From positions 1 to 64,000 of the forward strand of contig NZ_CANNBW010000026.1 in assembly GCF_947502995.1 (NCBI RefSeq): a DNA stretch of 64,000 nucleotides, read 5' to 3'. The notes under the pieces were generated by a model that was not told the origin of the DNA, ran no database searches, and saw nothing but the letters and a program-made list of their open reading frames with translations. Made by a program: the position numbers and the translations under genes. Below are positions 1 through 8,325 of this stretch, in pieces. The stretch's first letter is position 1, and the number at the start of each line of letters is the position of its first letter. The DNA is from an uncultured Tenacibaculum sp. (GTDB taxonomy: Bacteria; Bacteroidota; Bacteroidia; Flavobacteriales; Flavobacteriaceae).

Positions 1-736
1 AGTAACTGCAAACTTTGGTCCAATTCAAAGAACATTGACTTTAAATGCAACTAACGGAAGCGTTACTGCGGCTCCAGATCCAGGCACAGGATCTTATGAC
101 GATGGGAGTGTTGTAACTTTAACAGCTACACCAGATGCAGGATATGAATTTACAGGATGGAGTGGAGACGCTTCAGGAACAACAAATCCACTAACTATTA
201 CTATGGATGCAGACAAAACAGTTACTGCAATGTTCCAGGTAATCCAGTATAGACTAATTCTTGGTTCAACTAATGGAAATATCTCTGTAGATACTGCACC
301 AGATTTTGTTGATCCTGCTACAGGTGTTGGTTCTTATAATGTTGGAACGGTGGTACAGCTTACAGCTACACCTATTTCTGGATATAAGTTTGATGATTGG
401 AGTGGAGATGTTTCTGGAACTAGTAATCCTGTAACTATAACTATGGATGCTGATAAAACTGTTACAGCTAACTTCTCAGTTAATACATTAAGTGTTAACG
501 AAGAAGAGTTTCCAGTACGTTTTAAGTTATATCCAAACCCAGTAACTGATTTCTTAAAGATTGAATCAAAAGAAGATGTTAAAGCAATAAAGCTATACTC
601 TATGCTTGGGAAAGAGATTGAAGTAAAAGATTTTTCTTCAAATGGAATAGAAGTATCTAGCTTAAGTAAAGGAATTTATTTCTTAATGATAAGAACTGAT
701 TCAGGAAAAGGAATCAGAAGATTTATCAAGAAGTAG
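1..736 (+). CDS. T9SS-exported protein with InlB-like repeats, C-terminal part
   Basis: The frame is open from base 2 at the left edge, so this is the 3' part of a longer gene; the TTG at 35 is an internal codon, not a start. The protein shows the tail of one module (VTANFG), then two complete modules of about 70-75 residues. Each contains a GYxFxxWSGD core and ends in ITMDADKTVTAxF, the pattern of divergent InlB B-repeats (Flg_new_2 type), which form small beta-grasp-like adhesive or stalk domains. The last 75 residues are a type A T9SS sorting domain: LYPNPVTDFLKI, a central KAIKLYSMLGKEI strand and KGIYFLMI near the end. The protein is therefore expected to cross the outer membrane by the type IX system and be attached to the surface or released. 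Its N-terminal catalytic or binding part, if any, lies outside the window. A rho-independent terminator follows. Confidence 0.85.
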   Translation, partial: VTANFGPIQRTLTLNATNGSVTAAPDPGTGSYDDGSVVTLTATPDAGYEFTGWSGDASGTTNPLTITMDADKTVTAMFQVIQYRLILGSTNGNISVDTAPDFVDPATGVGSYNVGTVVQLTATPISGYKFDDWSGDVSGTSNPVTITMDADKTVTANFSVNTLSVNEEEFPVRFKLYPNPVTDFLKIESKEDVKAIKLYSMLGKEIEVKDFSSNGIEVSSLSKGIYFLMIRTDSGKGIRRFIKK

Positions 737-847
737 TCAATGAAAAGGAGTAAAGATAAATACCGATTTGAAATAACTTTGGTCGTTTTGTATAGTTTCA
801 TTCTGTATCTATTAACAAAGTTATAATCAAAGGGAATTAATTTAACA

Positions 848-877
848 AAGAGCTTATATTTTATAAGCTCTTTTTTT
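848..877 (+). terminator. Rho-independent terminator after the InlB-repeat gene
   Basis: A perfect 11-bp stem (AAGAGCTTATA, bases 848-858, with its complement at 862-872) encloses a three-base loop and runs into a T tract ending at 877. It separates the repeat-protein gene from the PorP/SprF gene. Confidence 0.85.
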
Positions 878-944
878 GATAAACTATGTTTTGTGTTAAT
901 TTTTAGTATCTTGATTTTAAATCTGATATATTTGCGAACTGTAA

Positions 945-1931
945 ATGTTGCAAATGAATTTTAAAGCCCAAATACTAGCAATAACTTTATTATTTTTAGA
1001 CGTTGTCTCTTATGGACAAGAAACACTTCCTATTTACCAAGACTATCTTTCTGATAATGTATATTTAGTACATCCGGCTGCTGCAGGAATTGGTGAATGT
1101 GGTAAAATTCGTTTAACTGCTAGAGGTCAATGGCTTGGAATTAACAATGCACCGCAATTACAAACTTTAAGTTTTCATGCAAAATTTAAAGAAGATTCTA
1201 AAGCAGCTTTTGGAGCTATATTATTTAATGATAGAAATGGTTTTCATTCTCAAAAAGCAGTTCAAGGAACTTATGCTTATCATTTAAATATGAGTAAAGG
1301 AAGTGTGTTTAATCAGTTATCTTTCGGTTTGTCTTTATCAGCTGTTCAAAATGAAGTAGACCAAAGTACTTTCAGTGGAGATCCTCAGGTACAGCAAATT
1401 ATTGAAAGTGATTTTTATTTTAATTCCGATTTTGGATTAGCTTATCATTATGGAGGTTTTTCTAGTTATTTAACGGTGAAGAATATCTTCCTAACAGCAA
1501 AGAATAGTCTAAATTCTGAGTTTGATGCTTTAAATCTTAGAAATTATATCATAGGAGCAGGATATTATTTTAGTAAAAGTGAAAAGTTACAGTTTGAACC
1601 TTCTTTTATGTTTCAGTTTAAAGAACAAACAGGAGAAAAAGTTGTTGATTTAAATGTTAAGGCATATAAGAAATTAAAAGGTTCCTTACTTTGGGCAGGT
1701 ATTTCTTATCGTTCTTCTTTTGATGGAAACACTTTTGAAAACGCTCAATATTTTTCTCCTTTATTAGGAATAAATTTCAAGCGATTCATGTTTGCTTATA
1801 CCTTTACAAAACAATCTGGAGATATAGTTTTTTCTGAAGGAGGCTTTCATCAATTATCTGTAGGAATGAACTTGTTGTGTGCTAAAAGACGATTAGCTGC
1901 TTGTCCTAATATCAACGGACAATTATTTTAG
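945..1931 (+). CDS. PorP/SprF family type IX secretion system membrane protein
   Basis: 328 residues, starting MLQMNFKAQILAITLLF with a signal peptide ending near SYG-QE. The mature start (PIYQDYLSDNVYLVHPAAAGI) is the hallmark of the PorP/SprF family of outer-membrane barrels, whose founding member in gliding flavobacteria helps export and anchor T9SS substrates such as SprB. The rest alternates amphipathic beta-strands as expected of a barrel. Either the ATG at 945 or the one at 954 could start it; both keep the signal peptide. The gene directly follows a T9SS substrate gene, the usual pairing in which each PorP/SprF paralogue serves a neighbouring large surface protein. A -7-like TATATTTG lies at 927-934 without a well-placed -33 element. 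The last 4 bases overlap the 3' end of convergent murI. Confidence 0.93.
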   Translation: MLQMNFKAQILAITLLFLDVVSYGQETLPIYQDYLSDNVYLVHPAAAGIGECGKIRLTARGQWLGINNAPQLQTLSFHAKFKEDSKAAFGAILFNDRNGFHSQKAVQGTYAYHLNMSKGSVFNQLSFGLSLSAVQNEVDQSTFSGDPQVQQIIESDFYFNSDFGLAYHYGGFSSYLTVKNIFLTAKNSLNSEFDALNLRNYIIGAGYYFSKSEKLQFEPSFMFQFKEQTGEKVVDLNVKAYKKLKGSLLWAGISYRSSFDGNTFENAQYFSPLLGINFKRFMFAYTFTKQSGDIVFSEGGFHQLSVGMNLLCAKRRLAACPNINGQLF

Positions 1932-2722
1932 AAATTCAATTCTTCAATTAAAGTGTACTTAGAGCCTCTCAATATGTTTTCTAATACAGTTTTATCCTTA
2001 TTTGTGTAAAATATATTAGAAGCATTGTGTTCAGTTCTATTAAGTAGGTTTTTACTAGCTAAAATCCTTTTCGTTTGTTTAGCAACAGCTTCACCAGAAT
2101 CAATAATATTTATAGAATCCTTAGTGATTTTTTTAATCGCATCTATTAAATATGGATAATGTGTACACCCTAAAACCAAACAATCTATATTCTCTTCTAA
2201 CATAGGATTAATATATGTTCTTAAAAGTAGATCCATTTCTGTAGAATCAATTTTACCTTGTTCAATTAACTCTACTAAGCCTTCTCCAATCTGCTCAATA
2301 ATTTTAATATCATTATCAATTAAAGATGATGTTTTTTCAAATAATTCACTATTTAAGGTTCCTTTAGTAGCAAGAATTCCTATGGTTTTTGTTTTTGTTT
2401 GAAGTGATGCAGGTTTTATAGCAGGCTCTATTCCTATAAAAGAAACTGAATAATTAGCTCTTAAATATTTTATAGCATTAGTAGTTGCTGTATTACAAGC
2501 AACAATAATAAGTTTACAGTTTTTGTTAATTAAAAACTCTACATTTTTTATTGAAAGATTGATAATGTCTTCTTTAGATTTTTGTCCATAAGGTGCATAT
2601 AAACTATCAGCTAAATAAATAGTGTCTTCATTTGGTAATAGTTGTTGAACTTCTTTCCAAATAGAAGTTCCTCCAATACCAGAATCAAATATACCAATGG
2701 GTTGACTAGAGTTTTCAATCAT
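1928..2722 (-). CDS. murI: Glutamate racemase
   Basis: 264 residues. The enzyme converts L-glutamate to D-glutamate for peptidoglycan precursors in the cytoplasm, without cofactor, using two cysteines. Both catalytic motifs are present: VACNTATTNAI (about residue 76) and LGCTHYPYLI (about residue 185). The N-terminal IGIFDSGIGGTSIW and YLADSLYAPYG segments are also typical. Length is standard for the family. It is the last gene of the leftward envelope block, separated from the upstream OmpH gene by a terminator hairpin, so it may have some transcription of its own. Its 3' end overlaps the convergent PorP/SprF gene by 4 bases. Confidence 0.96.
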   Translation of the reverse strand: MIENSSQPIGIFDSGIGGTSIWKEVQQLLPNEDTIYLADSLYAPYGQKSKEDIINLSIKNVEFLINKNCKLIIVACNTATTNAIKYLRANYSVSFIGIEPAIKPASLQTKTKTIGILATKGTLNSELFEKTSSLIDNDIKIIEQIGEGLVELIEQGKIDSTEMDLLLRTYINPMLEENIDCLVLGCTHYPYLIDAIKKITKDSINIIDSGEAVAKQTKRILASKNLLNRTEHNASNIFYTNKDKTVLENILRGSKYTLIEELNF

Positions 2723-2740
2723 AATATAAAAACAAAAATA

Positions 2741-2770
2741 AAAATCCTGCTTAATTTTAAGCAGGATTTT
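2741..2770 (-). terminator. Terminator between ompH-like gene and murI
   Basis: A near-perfect inverted repeat (AAAATCCTGCTTAA at 2741-2754 and its complement at 2757-2770) is followed on the minus strand by a T-rich tail. It lies after the smaller OmpH-like gene and before murI, so murI is read either by read-through or from its own promoter. Confidence 0.75.
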
Positions 2771-2801
2771 TAATATGATTTGAACTTAAATTAAATAAGC
2801 C

Positions 2802-3311
2802 TTAGAATCCTAATTTAGCTTTTACAGCGTTGAAAATATCTTCTCCTTTTTCAAAAACGATTAATCCTTTACCTGGAGCAGAATCTATTACATAAATAAT
2901 ACCTTTTTCAGCAGCTACAGCTTTAATTGCATCTTCTGCTTTCTTTAAAATAGGAGCTGTTTTCTCTCTATATTTTTTAGCCATCTCTTGGTTCATAGTT
3001 TGTTCAGCTTGAGCTATCTTTTGTCTATCTTGTTGAACTTCTTGACCTCTTTGAGCATTTACTTCTTTCGTTTGATTTTTACCATCAGCTTCGTATTTTT
3101 TAAACTTAGCTTCTAACGCTTTATACATTCCTTCTATATCAGCTCTATATGTTTTTTGTAATTTTTCTAATTCAGCTTTTAATGCCTTAGTTTCTGGCAT
3201 TTCAGCTAATAATTTATCGGTATTAATATGTGCAGTTTTTTGTGCATTCACCGCTCCACCTAAACCAATCGTAAAAATTGCAACTAATAATAACGTTTTT
3301 AAATGTTTCAT
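2802..3311 (-). CDS. OmpH/Skp family periplasmic chaperone
   Basis: 169 residues with a signal peptide (MKHLKTLLLVAIFTIGLGGAVNA, cleavage before QK). The mature part opens with the conserved AHINTDKLLAEMPE segment and continues as a long charged coiled coil (about residues 40-130) before a compact C-terminal strand-helix region, the jellyfish-tentacle fold of Skp. Skp-type proteins hold unfolded outer-membrane proteins in the periplasm and pass them to the BAM complex. It is the second of two OmpH genes in tandem downstream of bamA. Length matches typical Skp. Confidence 0.93.
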   Translation of the reverse strand: MKHLKTLLLVAIFTIGLGGAVNAQKTAHINTDKLLAEMPETKALKAELEKLQKTYRADIEGMYKALEAKFKKYEADGKNQTKEVNAQRGQEVQQDRQKIAQAEQTMNQEMAKKYREKTAPILKKAEDAIKAVAAEKGIIYVIDSAPGKGLIVFEKGEDIFNAVKAKLGF

Positions 3312-3355
3312 GTTTGTTTTAATTTAAAATTTTTGTTCTCTTTTCTGTTGTATAA

Positions 3356-4162
3356 TTAGTTTTTGTCTTTGTTATCGCTCTCTTCTTGTTTTTTCTTTTC
3401 TTCTTTGGCTTTCTTTAAAGCTTCTTTCTTCTCTCTTAATAGTCTTCTTTTCTCTTCTCTAGCTTTTAAACGTGCTTGTCTTTTTTCTTCAATTGCTTTT
3501 AATTTAGCTTCACGTTCTGTAAGCTTCTTTTGTTTTATAGCTTCTTTTCTAGCTGCTCTTTTTTTAGCTTCATCAGATAATTCATCATTAGCCAATAATT
3601 TCTTTTTTGCAGCTATTTTATCACGTTTATCTTGTCTTTTAACATCTATTTTAATTAGCTTCAAAACTAGTGAGCTAATATCGTGCTTTTTATTAGAATA
3701 TAACATCACTAACTCGCTAGACTTATCAAAGACAAAATCATATTTTTTTCTTGATGCAATAGTTTGTACTGCATTATATACTTGATCTTGAATCGGCTGT
3801 ATTAATTTCTTACGAAGAATATACATATCACCATCAGGCCCAAAATATAGAGACTCAAGTTTTCTTAATGCGTCTTGCTTTACTTGAATATCTTCTTCAC
3901 GTTCTTCAATTAAGTCTTGAGTTAAGATAGCTTTCTCATTAGCTAAATCAGTTTTCATGACTTCGATTTGTCTCGCTTCTTTATCAAGATTAGATCTCCA
4001 TTTTGCTACTTTATCATTTAAAGCATTTTGAGCCTCTATATACTGTGGTATACTCTGAAGAATATAATCCATATCTATATAGGCAATTCTCTGATTTTTT
4101 TGTGCAACACTTACACTTACTGCAAAAAGTAAAAGAACGAACGTAAGATTTATTTTTTTCAT
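3356..4162 (-). CDS. OmpH/Skp family protein with long basic C-terminal extension
   Basis: 268 residues; signal peptide MKKINLTFVLLLFAVSVSVAQ, then the OmpH start RIAYIDMDYILQSIPQYIEA and a coiled coil with the usual C-terminal KYDFVFDKSSELVMLYSN segment near residue 150. After about residue 180 the protein continues for roughly 85 residues made almost wholly of Lys, Arg, Glu and Ala (for example REEKRRLLREKKEALKK), predicted as a long single helix. This tail is absent from its 169-residue neighbour and from canonical Skp. It could extend the chaperone arms or contact membrane or peptidoglycan; that is inference. A well-formed promoter lies just upstream, inside the end of bamA. Confidence 0.92.
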   Translation of the reverse strand: MKKINLTFVLLLFAVSVSVAQKNQRIAYIDMDYILQSIPQYIEAQNALNDKVAKWRSNLDKEARQIEVMKTDLANEKAILTQDLIEEREEDIQVKQDALRKLESLYFGPDGDMYILRKKLIQPIQDQVYNAVQTIASRKKYDFVFDKSSELVMLYSNKKHDISSLVLKLIKIDVKRQDKRDKIAAKKKLLANDELSDEAKKRAARKEAIKQKKLTEREAKLKAIEEKRQARLKAREEKRRLLREKKEALKKAKEEKKKQEESDNKDKN

Positions 4163-4210
4163 TGTTTATAGTGTATTTAGAAAAAACCGTGCCAAAAAAC
4201 CGAAACGTTA

Positions 4211-4240
4211 CAAATGTAGTATTTTAGAACTGTCTTCCAA
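4211..4240 (-). promoter_or_regulatory. Bacteroidota-type promoter for the OmpH pair
   Basis: On the minus strand, TTG (4240-4238), a 19-bp spacer and TACATTTG (4218-4211) match the TTG-N19-TAnnTTTG consensus of the primary sigma factor in this phylum. The -33 element lies within the last codons of bamA. Transcription would begin about 40 bases before the ATG at 4162, giving the periplasmic chaperones an extra promoter inside the envelope operon. Confidence 0.65.
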
Positions 4241-6785
4241 TAATAAAATGTGTTTGCCAACCAGATTTTTGTGTGAAACCAGGTAATGGATCAAACCCGT
4301 GAGCAAAATCAATTCCTAGTAATCCAAAAGCAGGCATAAATATACGTACTCCTAATCCAGCTGAACGCTTTAATTCAAACGGGTTAAATGTACTAAAATT
4401 GTCGTAAGCATTACCAGCTTCTAAAAATCCTAATGTATAAATAGATGCAGAAGGCTTATCTGTTATCGAATATCTTAATTCTAGTTGGAATTTATTATAA
4501 ATAGACCCCCCATCTACTGAAGATAAACTATTGTTTTCGTAACCACGTAAACCTACAATTTCTCTACCATCTAATTGTCCTTGAGCAATTCCATCTCCAC
4601 CTACAAAATAACGTTCAACAGGAGTCAAACCAAGTTCGTCGTTATAAGAACCTAAGTAACCAATCTCAAAATTAGACATTAATACTAATTTCTTAGCTAG
4701 TGCAGTGTACCATTTTCCTTTTGCAGATAATTTATAATATTCTAACCACTTAAAACGATCTGCTAAGAAGTCTTGTTGTTCTGTAGGAGTTAATCCGTCA
4801 GGCTGATCAGATAAATCTTTTCCATTAATTAAAGAGTAAGGAAGAGTTGCTTTAGCTCTAATAGAAAATTCAGATCCATACGTAGGGAAAATTAAACTTG
4901 GTCCAGCAGAGTTTCTACTTAAAACAGCAGTATATGATAAATTATTTAAGTTACCATTGTTTAAAATAGCATTAGAAGAACCAACTCTGTATGGGAAGTC
5001 ATTTAATCCAATTCTTTGATAACTTATACTTTGAGATAACGAGAAGAAATCATCTGGCCATCTTAAACGCTTTCCTAAACCAATCGTTGCTCCAAAAATA
5101 TCTAAACTTTGACTTCTATCAACTTCATTAGTTTGGAAGTTAAATCTAAATTGATTTGAATAAAAAATAGAGAACGATAATGATTGAGGTTTTTTACCAC
5201 CTAACCAAGGTTCTGTAAATGAAAAGCTATATGTACTATTTGTTCTACTTGCTTGTAAACGTAAAGATAAACTTTGTCCGTCTCCCATTGGAAGAGGTTT
5301 ATAAGCATCTTTATTCAAAATATTTCGGATAGAGAAGTTGTTAAATGATAATCCTAATGTACCGATGAAAGATCCTCCACCAAATCCACCTTGAAGTTCT
5401 ATTTGACTTCCTCCTTTTTCTACTACAGAGAATTCGATATCAGCAGTTTTATTAGCATAATCAGGTTTTACATCTGGAGTAACATTAGTGTCAAAGAAAC
5501 CTAATTGCCCAATTTCACGAATAGATCGGATAATGTTTTGTCTACTAAATAAATCTCCAGGTTTTACTCTAAGTTCCCTGTAAATTACATGATCATTTGT
5601 TTTATCATTTCCAACAACAGTAACTTTTCCTATTGTAGCTGGTTCATCTTCTCTAATTCTGATTTCAACAGTAATAGAATCATTTTTTACTTTAGTTTCT
5701 ACAGCATTAACAGAAGAGAATAAATAACCATTGTTGTGATATAATGACTGAATATCTTGAGAATCTGGAGTACCATCACCAGAAATTCTTTCTTTTAATA
5801 CTTTACCATTATAAACATCACCTTTTTCAATCTTTAAAAATTGATTTAAGAACTCATCATTATATTTCTTATTTCCTACAAAAATGATATCAGCAAATCT
5901 ATATTGTCTACCTTCTTCAAGTTCTATTTCTAAGTTGATTGTATTATCGTCATTCCAGATTAAGCGATCATTTAAGATTCTAGCATCTCTGTAACCTAAT
6001 TCGCTATATGTATCTAATATAGTTTCTAAATCTTCTTTGAAATCATCTTCGATATATTTAGAAGATTTCCAAAAACGCCCTAAGAACTTACGCTTTGTGT
6101 TTTTCATAGCTCCTCTTAACTTTCCGTCAGATAAAGCTTCGTTTCCAACAAAATCGATGTTTTTAATTTTGATACGGTCACCTTTGTCAATATGAATAAA
6201 CATATCAACTACATTGGTATCTGTAGTGTCTTTTTTAGTAGTTAAAGAAACTTTTGTTTTAAGAAAACCTTTATCAGTATATTTTTTCTTGAAATAGTTT
6301 CTGGTAGTTACAATTAAGTTATCTGTAACTTGAGTTCCTTTTCTAAGTTCAGCTTCTTTTTGAAGATCCTTAGCTTTAGACTTACTAATTCCAGTAATTT
6401 TGATATTATTTAACTTAGGTAGTTCGACAACATCAAATTGAAGATATACAGTTTCACCATTAATTTTAGACAGATAAACATCTACTTCACTAAACTGCTT
6501 ACTTTCATAAAGTTTTTTAATAGCACTAGTTAATTTATCTCCTGGTAATTTAATTGGTTGTCCAATTAAAAGTCCTGTATATACTTTTACAGTTTCTTCA
6601 CTAAATTTTTGTAATCCAGTAACTGTAATACCACCAAGAATATAATCTCTTCCCCTTTCGTAATCTATTTTACCTTTAGTGTCCTTTGTTGTAGTAGGAC
6701 TGATCGTATCTTTTGGTGATTCTTGAGCGTTAGCAATTGCCGTTATAGCAATAAAAAAAACTGTAAAAAATAAATTTTTATACAT
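4224..6785 (-). CDS. bamA: Outer membrane protein assembly factor BamA
   Basis: 853 residues from the chosen ATG. BamA is the central pore of the BAM complex that folds and inserts beta-barrel proteins into the outer membrane. The protein has a signal peptide (MYKNLFFTVFFIAITAIANA), a stretch of POTRA domains (about residues 40-440, with strand patterns such as ITVTGLQKF and IDFVGNEAL), and a C-terminal 16-strand barrel ending in the aromatic residue of HFIIGRQF. An in-frame start 30 bases upstream (6815) would place ten extra residues before the signal peptide; the ATG at 6785 overlaps the uppS stop by 8 bases (ATGTATAA), a translational-coupling arrangement, so it is preferred. It follows uppS and precedes two OmpH chaperones, a conserved envelope order in flavobacteria. 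Confidence 0.96.
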   Translation of the reverse strand: MYKNLFFTVFFIAITAIANAQESPKDTISPTTTKDTKGKIDYERGRDYILGGITVTGLQKFSEETVKVYTGLLIGQPIKLPGDKLTSAIKKLYESKQFSEVDVYLSKINGETVYLQFDVVELPKLNNIKITGISKSKAKDLQKEAELRKGTQVTDNLIVTTRNYFKKKYTDKGFLKTKVSLTTKKDTTDTNVVDMFIHIDKGDRIKIKNIDFVGNEALSDGKLRGAMKNTKRKFLGRFWKSSKYIEDDFKEDLETILDTYSELGYRDARILNDRLIWNDDNTINLEIELEEGRQYRFADIIFVGNKKYNDEFLNQFLKIEKGDVYNGKVLKERISGDGTPDSQDIQSLYHNNGYLFSSVNAVETKVKNDSITVEIRIREDEPATIGKVTVVGNDKTNDHVIYRELRVKPGDLFSRQNIIRSIREIGQLGFFDTNVTPDVKPDYANKTADIEFSVVEKGGSQIELQGGFGGGSFIGTLGLSFNNFSIRNILNKDAYKPLPMGDGQSLSLRLQASRTNSTYSFSFTEPWLGGKKPQSLSFSIFYSNQFRFNFQTNEVDRSQSLDIFGATIGLGKRLRWPDDFFSLSQSISYQRIGLNDFPYRVGSSNAILNNGNLNNLSYTAVLSRNSAGPSLIFPTYGSEFSIRAKATLPYSLINGKDLSDQPDGLTPTEQQDFLADRFKWLEYYKLSAKGKWYTALAKKLVLMSNFEIGYLGSYNDELGLTPVERYFVGGDGIAQGQLDGREIVGLRGYENNSLSSVDGGSIYNKFQLELRYSITDKPSASIYTLGFLEAGNAYDNFSTFNPFELKRSAGLGVRIFMPAFGLLGIDFAHGFDPLPGFTQKSGWQTHFIIGRQF

Positions 6786-7530
6786 TGGTATCAATCTGTT
6801 CACTTGTCTTTCCAAATCTTCGTTCTCTGTTTTGATAGTCTATTATAGCATCGAATAAATGATCTTTTCTAAAGTCAGGCCAAAGAGTTTCAGTGAAATA
6901 TAATTCCGCATAGGCCATTTGCCATAACAAAAAGTTACTGATTCTTTGTTCCCCACTTGTACGTATCATTAAATCAACGTCGGGCAAATTAAATGTATAT
7001 AAATGACTATTTATAATTTTTTCATCAATTTTTTTTATGTCAATTTCGTTATTAACAACTTTTTTAGATATGTTTTTGATAGCATTAACAATTTCTTCTC
7101 TACTACCGTAACTTAGTGCAAACGTTAGTGTTATTTTAGAATTAGAGCTTGTTTCTGCTATAACTTCTTGAAGTACTTTTTGTGCTTTTTTGGGGAGTTG
7201 TTCTGTGGCACCAATGCTATTTACTCGAATACCATTTTTGTGAAAATCTGGTAATTCTTTCTTTAATGAAGTGATTAATAAACTCATTAAAGCATCTACT
7301 TCTAATTTTGGTCTATTCCAATTTTCAGTAGAAAAAGCATAAAGTGTAATGTATTTAGAGCCTATTTCGCTTGCAGCAGCTACAGCTTCTCTAACAGCTG
7401 TTAAGGCATTTCGATGTCCAAAAACACGTTGCATTCCCTTGTTCTTAGCCCAACGTCCATTACCATCCATAATAATGGCGATATGATTAGGAACTTTATT
7501 CAGGTTTATACGTTGTAGTTTTTCACTCAT
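6778..7530 (-). CDS. uppS: Isoprenyl transferase (undecaprenyl diphosphate synthase family)
   Basis: 250 residues. The cytoplasmic, membrane-associated enzyme extends farnesyl diphosphate with isopentenyl diphosphate in cis to give the C55 lipid carrier for peptidoglycan and O-antigen. Key motifs are HIAIIMDGNGRWA with the catalytic Asp near residue 21, FGHRNALTAVREAV, YAFSTENWNRP, and the C-terminal DLMIRTSGEQRISNF and AYAELYF, all typical of the Z-type prenyltransferase fold. The stop overlaps the bamA start by 8 bases, and the upstream gene ends 3 bases before its ATG, so all are cotranscribed. Confidence 0.97.
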   Translation of the reverse strand: MSEKLQRINLNKVPNHIAIIMDGNGRWAKNKGMQRVFGHRNALTAVREAVAAASEIGSKYITLYAFSTENWNRPKLEVDALMSLLITSLKKELPDFHKNGIRVNSIGATEQLPKKAQKVLQEVIAETSSNSKITLTFALSYGSREEIVNAIKNISKKVVNNEIDIKKIDEKIINSHLYTFNLPDVDLMIRTSGEQRISNFLLWQMAYAELYFTETLWPDFRKDHLFDAIIDYQNRERRFGKTSEQIDTNV

Positions 7531-7533
7531 AAA

Positions 7534-8211
7534 TTATTCTGATCGGTCGGCATAACACGCAGGTCTTCCAAAAGTATAAACAATAGAAAAACCTGTAAAT
7601 GTGTAAAAATCGTTACCATTCCCTCCAAAATCTAGGGCTGGTATTGCATTGGTTGTATAATCTATATCGTCATCAAAAGTTAAACGAACAGCAACTTCTA
7701 GTCCGTAAGCTAAATGATCTGATATTCTTCCTTTTATTCCAACTCCTAAAGGAACGGCTAAAGAGAATTTATTTGTCAATAATATATTAGCACCTTCTTG
7801 TCTTTTAGGTGTTTGATAAGTATTACCAGCAACTTGTGCTAGAATGTAAGGTGTAAATGATTGTTCTCTTACTCTGATATTGTAATCAAAAAAATTGAAC
7901 TCAAGTCCTACAGCTAGCTCATGTATAGTATTTGAAGTAGTAAAGTTTCTTTGCTGCCTAAATAAATTATCAGAATCAGCGTCAACTGCTACAGCTGGTA
8001 AATAATTATAATTTCCCCTTAGAGCAATTCTAGGGTTTAAATTATACTTATAAACAAGTCCACCAGCAAGTCGATTCGGATACACGTAATTCGTCGCCCC
8101 AACGTCTCCAATAATATTAGATCCACCTAGGAAGAAGCCAATTTCGTGAATTTGCGAAAATGAAATACTTGAAATACAAGTTACTAATAATGTTAAAATA
8201 TACCTTTTCAT
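7534..8211 (-). CDS. DUF6089 family (PorG-like) outer-membrane protein
   Basis: 225 residues with signal peptide MKRYILTLLVTCISSISFS. The mature protein starts IHEIGFFLGGSNIIGDVG and shows alternating strands, glycines and aromatics of a small eight-stranded barrel, ending IVYTFGRPAC. The pattern and its position beside uppS-bamA match the DUF6089 family, to which the type IX secretion protein PorG belongs as I recall it. PorG is an outer-membrane anchor for the periplasmic PorK/N rings. Assignment as a true PorG orthologue is inference; a general OmpA-like barrel is the alternative. A TATATTTG-type -7 element on the minus strand (8233-8226) lies just upstream but lacks a clear -33. Confidence 0.8.
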   Translation of the reverse strand: MKRYILTLLVTCISSISFSQIHEIGFFLGGSNIIGDVGATNYVYPNRLAGGLVYKYNLNPRIALRGNYNYLPAVAVDADSDNLFRQQRNFTTSNTIHELAVGLEFNFFDYNIRVREQSFTPYILAQVAGNTYQTPKRQEGANILLTNKFSLAVPLGVGIKGRISDHLAYGLEVAVRLTFDDDIDYTTNAIPALDFGGNGNDFYTFTGFSIVYTFGRPACYADRSE

Positions 8212-8325
8212 CTCTTGAAAGCGTGCAAATATATGGAATTGAATTTGCTTTAAAAAGTTAATAATCTGTCTTTTTTGATTAACTTACTTTTTAGAGATTT
8301 ATTGTGAAAGTTAATGTTAAACAAC

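Noticed and set aside
740-826. 28-codon ORF (MKRSKDKYRFEITLVV...) with a membrane-like helix, between the repeat gene and its terminator
   Set aside because: It is in frame and only one codon after the upstream stop, has no visible start signal of its own, and could easily arise by chance in AT-rich sequence. Not strong enough to annotate.
1928-1931. Overlap of two convergent genes as a possible sequencing error
   Set aside because: Both proteins end naturally (family-typical C-termini), so a 4-base convergent overlap is acceptable.
3363-3785. Plus-strand ORF of 140 codons rich in Ser, Phe and Leu opposite the second OmpH gene
   Set aside because: The composition is what results from reading the complement of a Lys/Glu-rich gene; a clear OmpH gene occupies the other strand.
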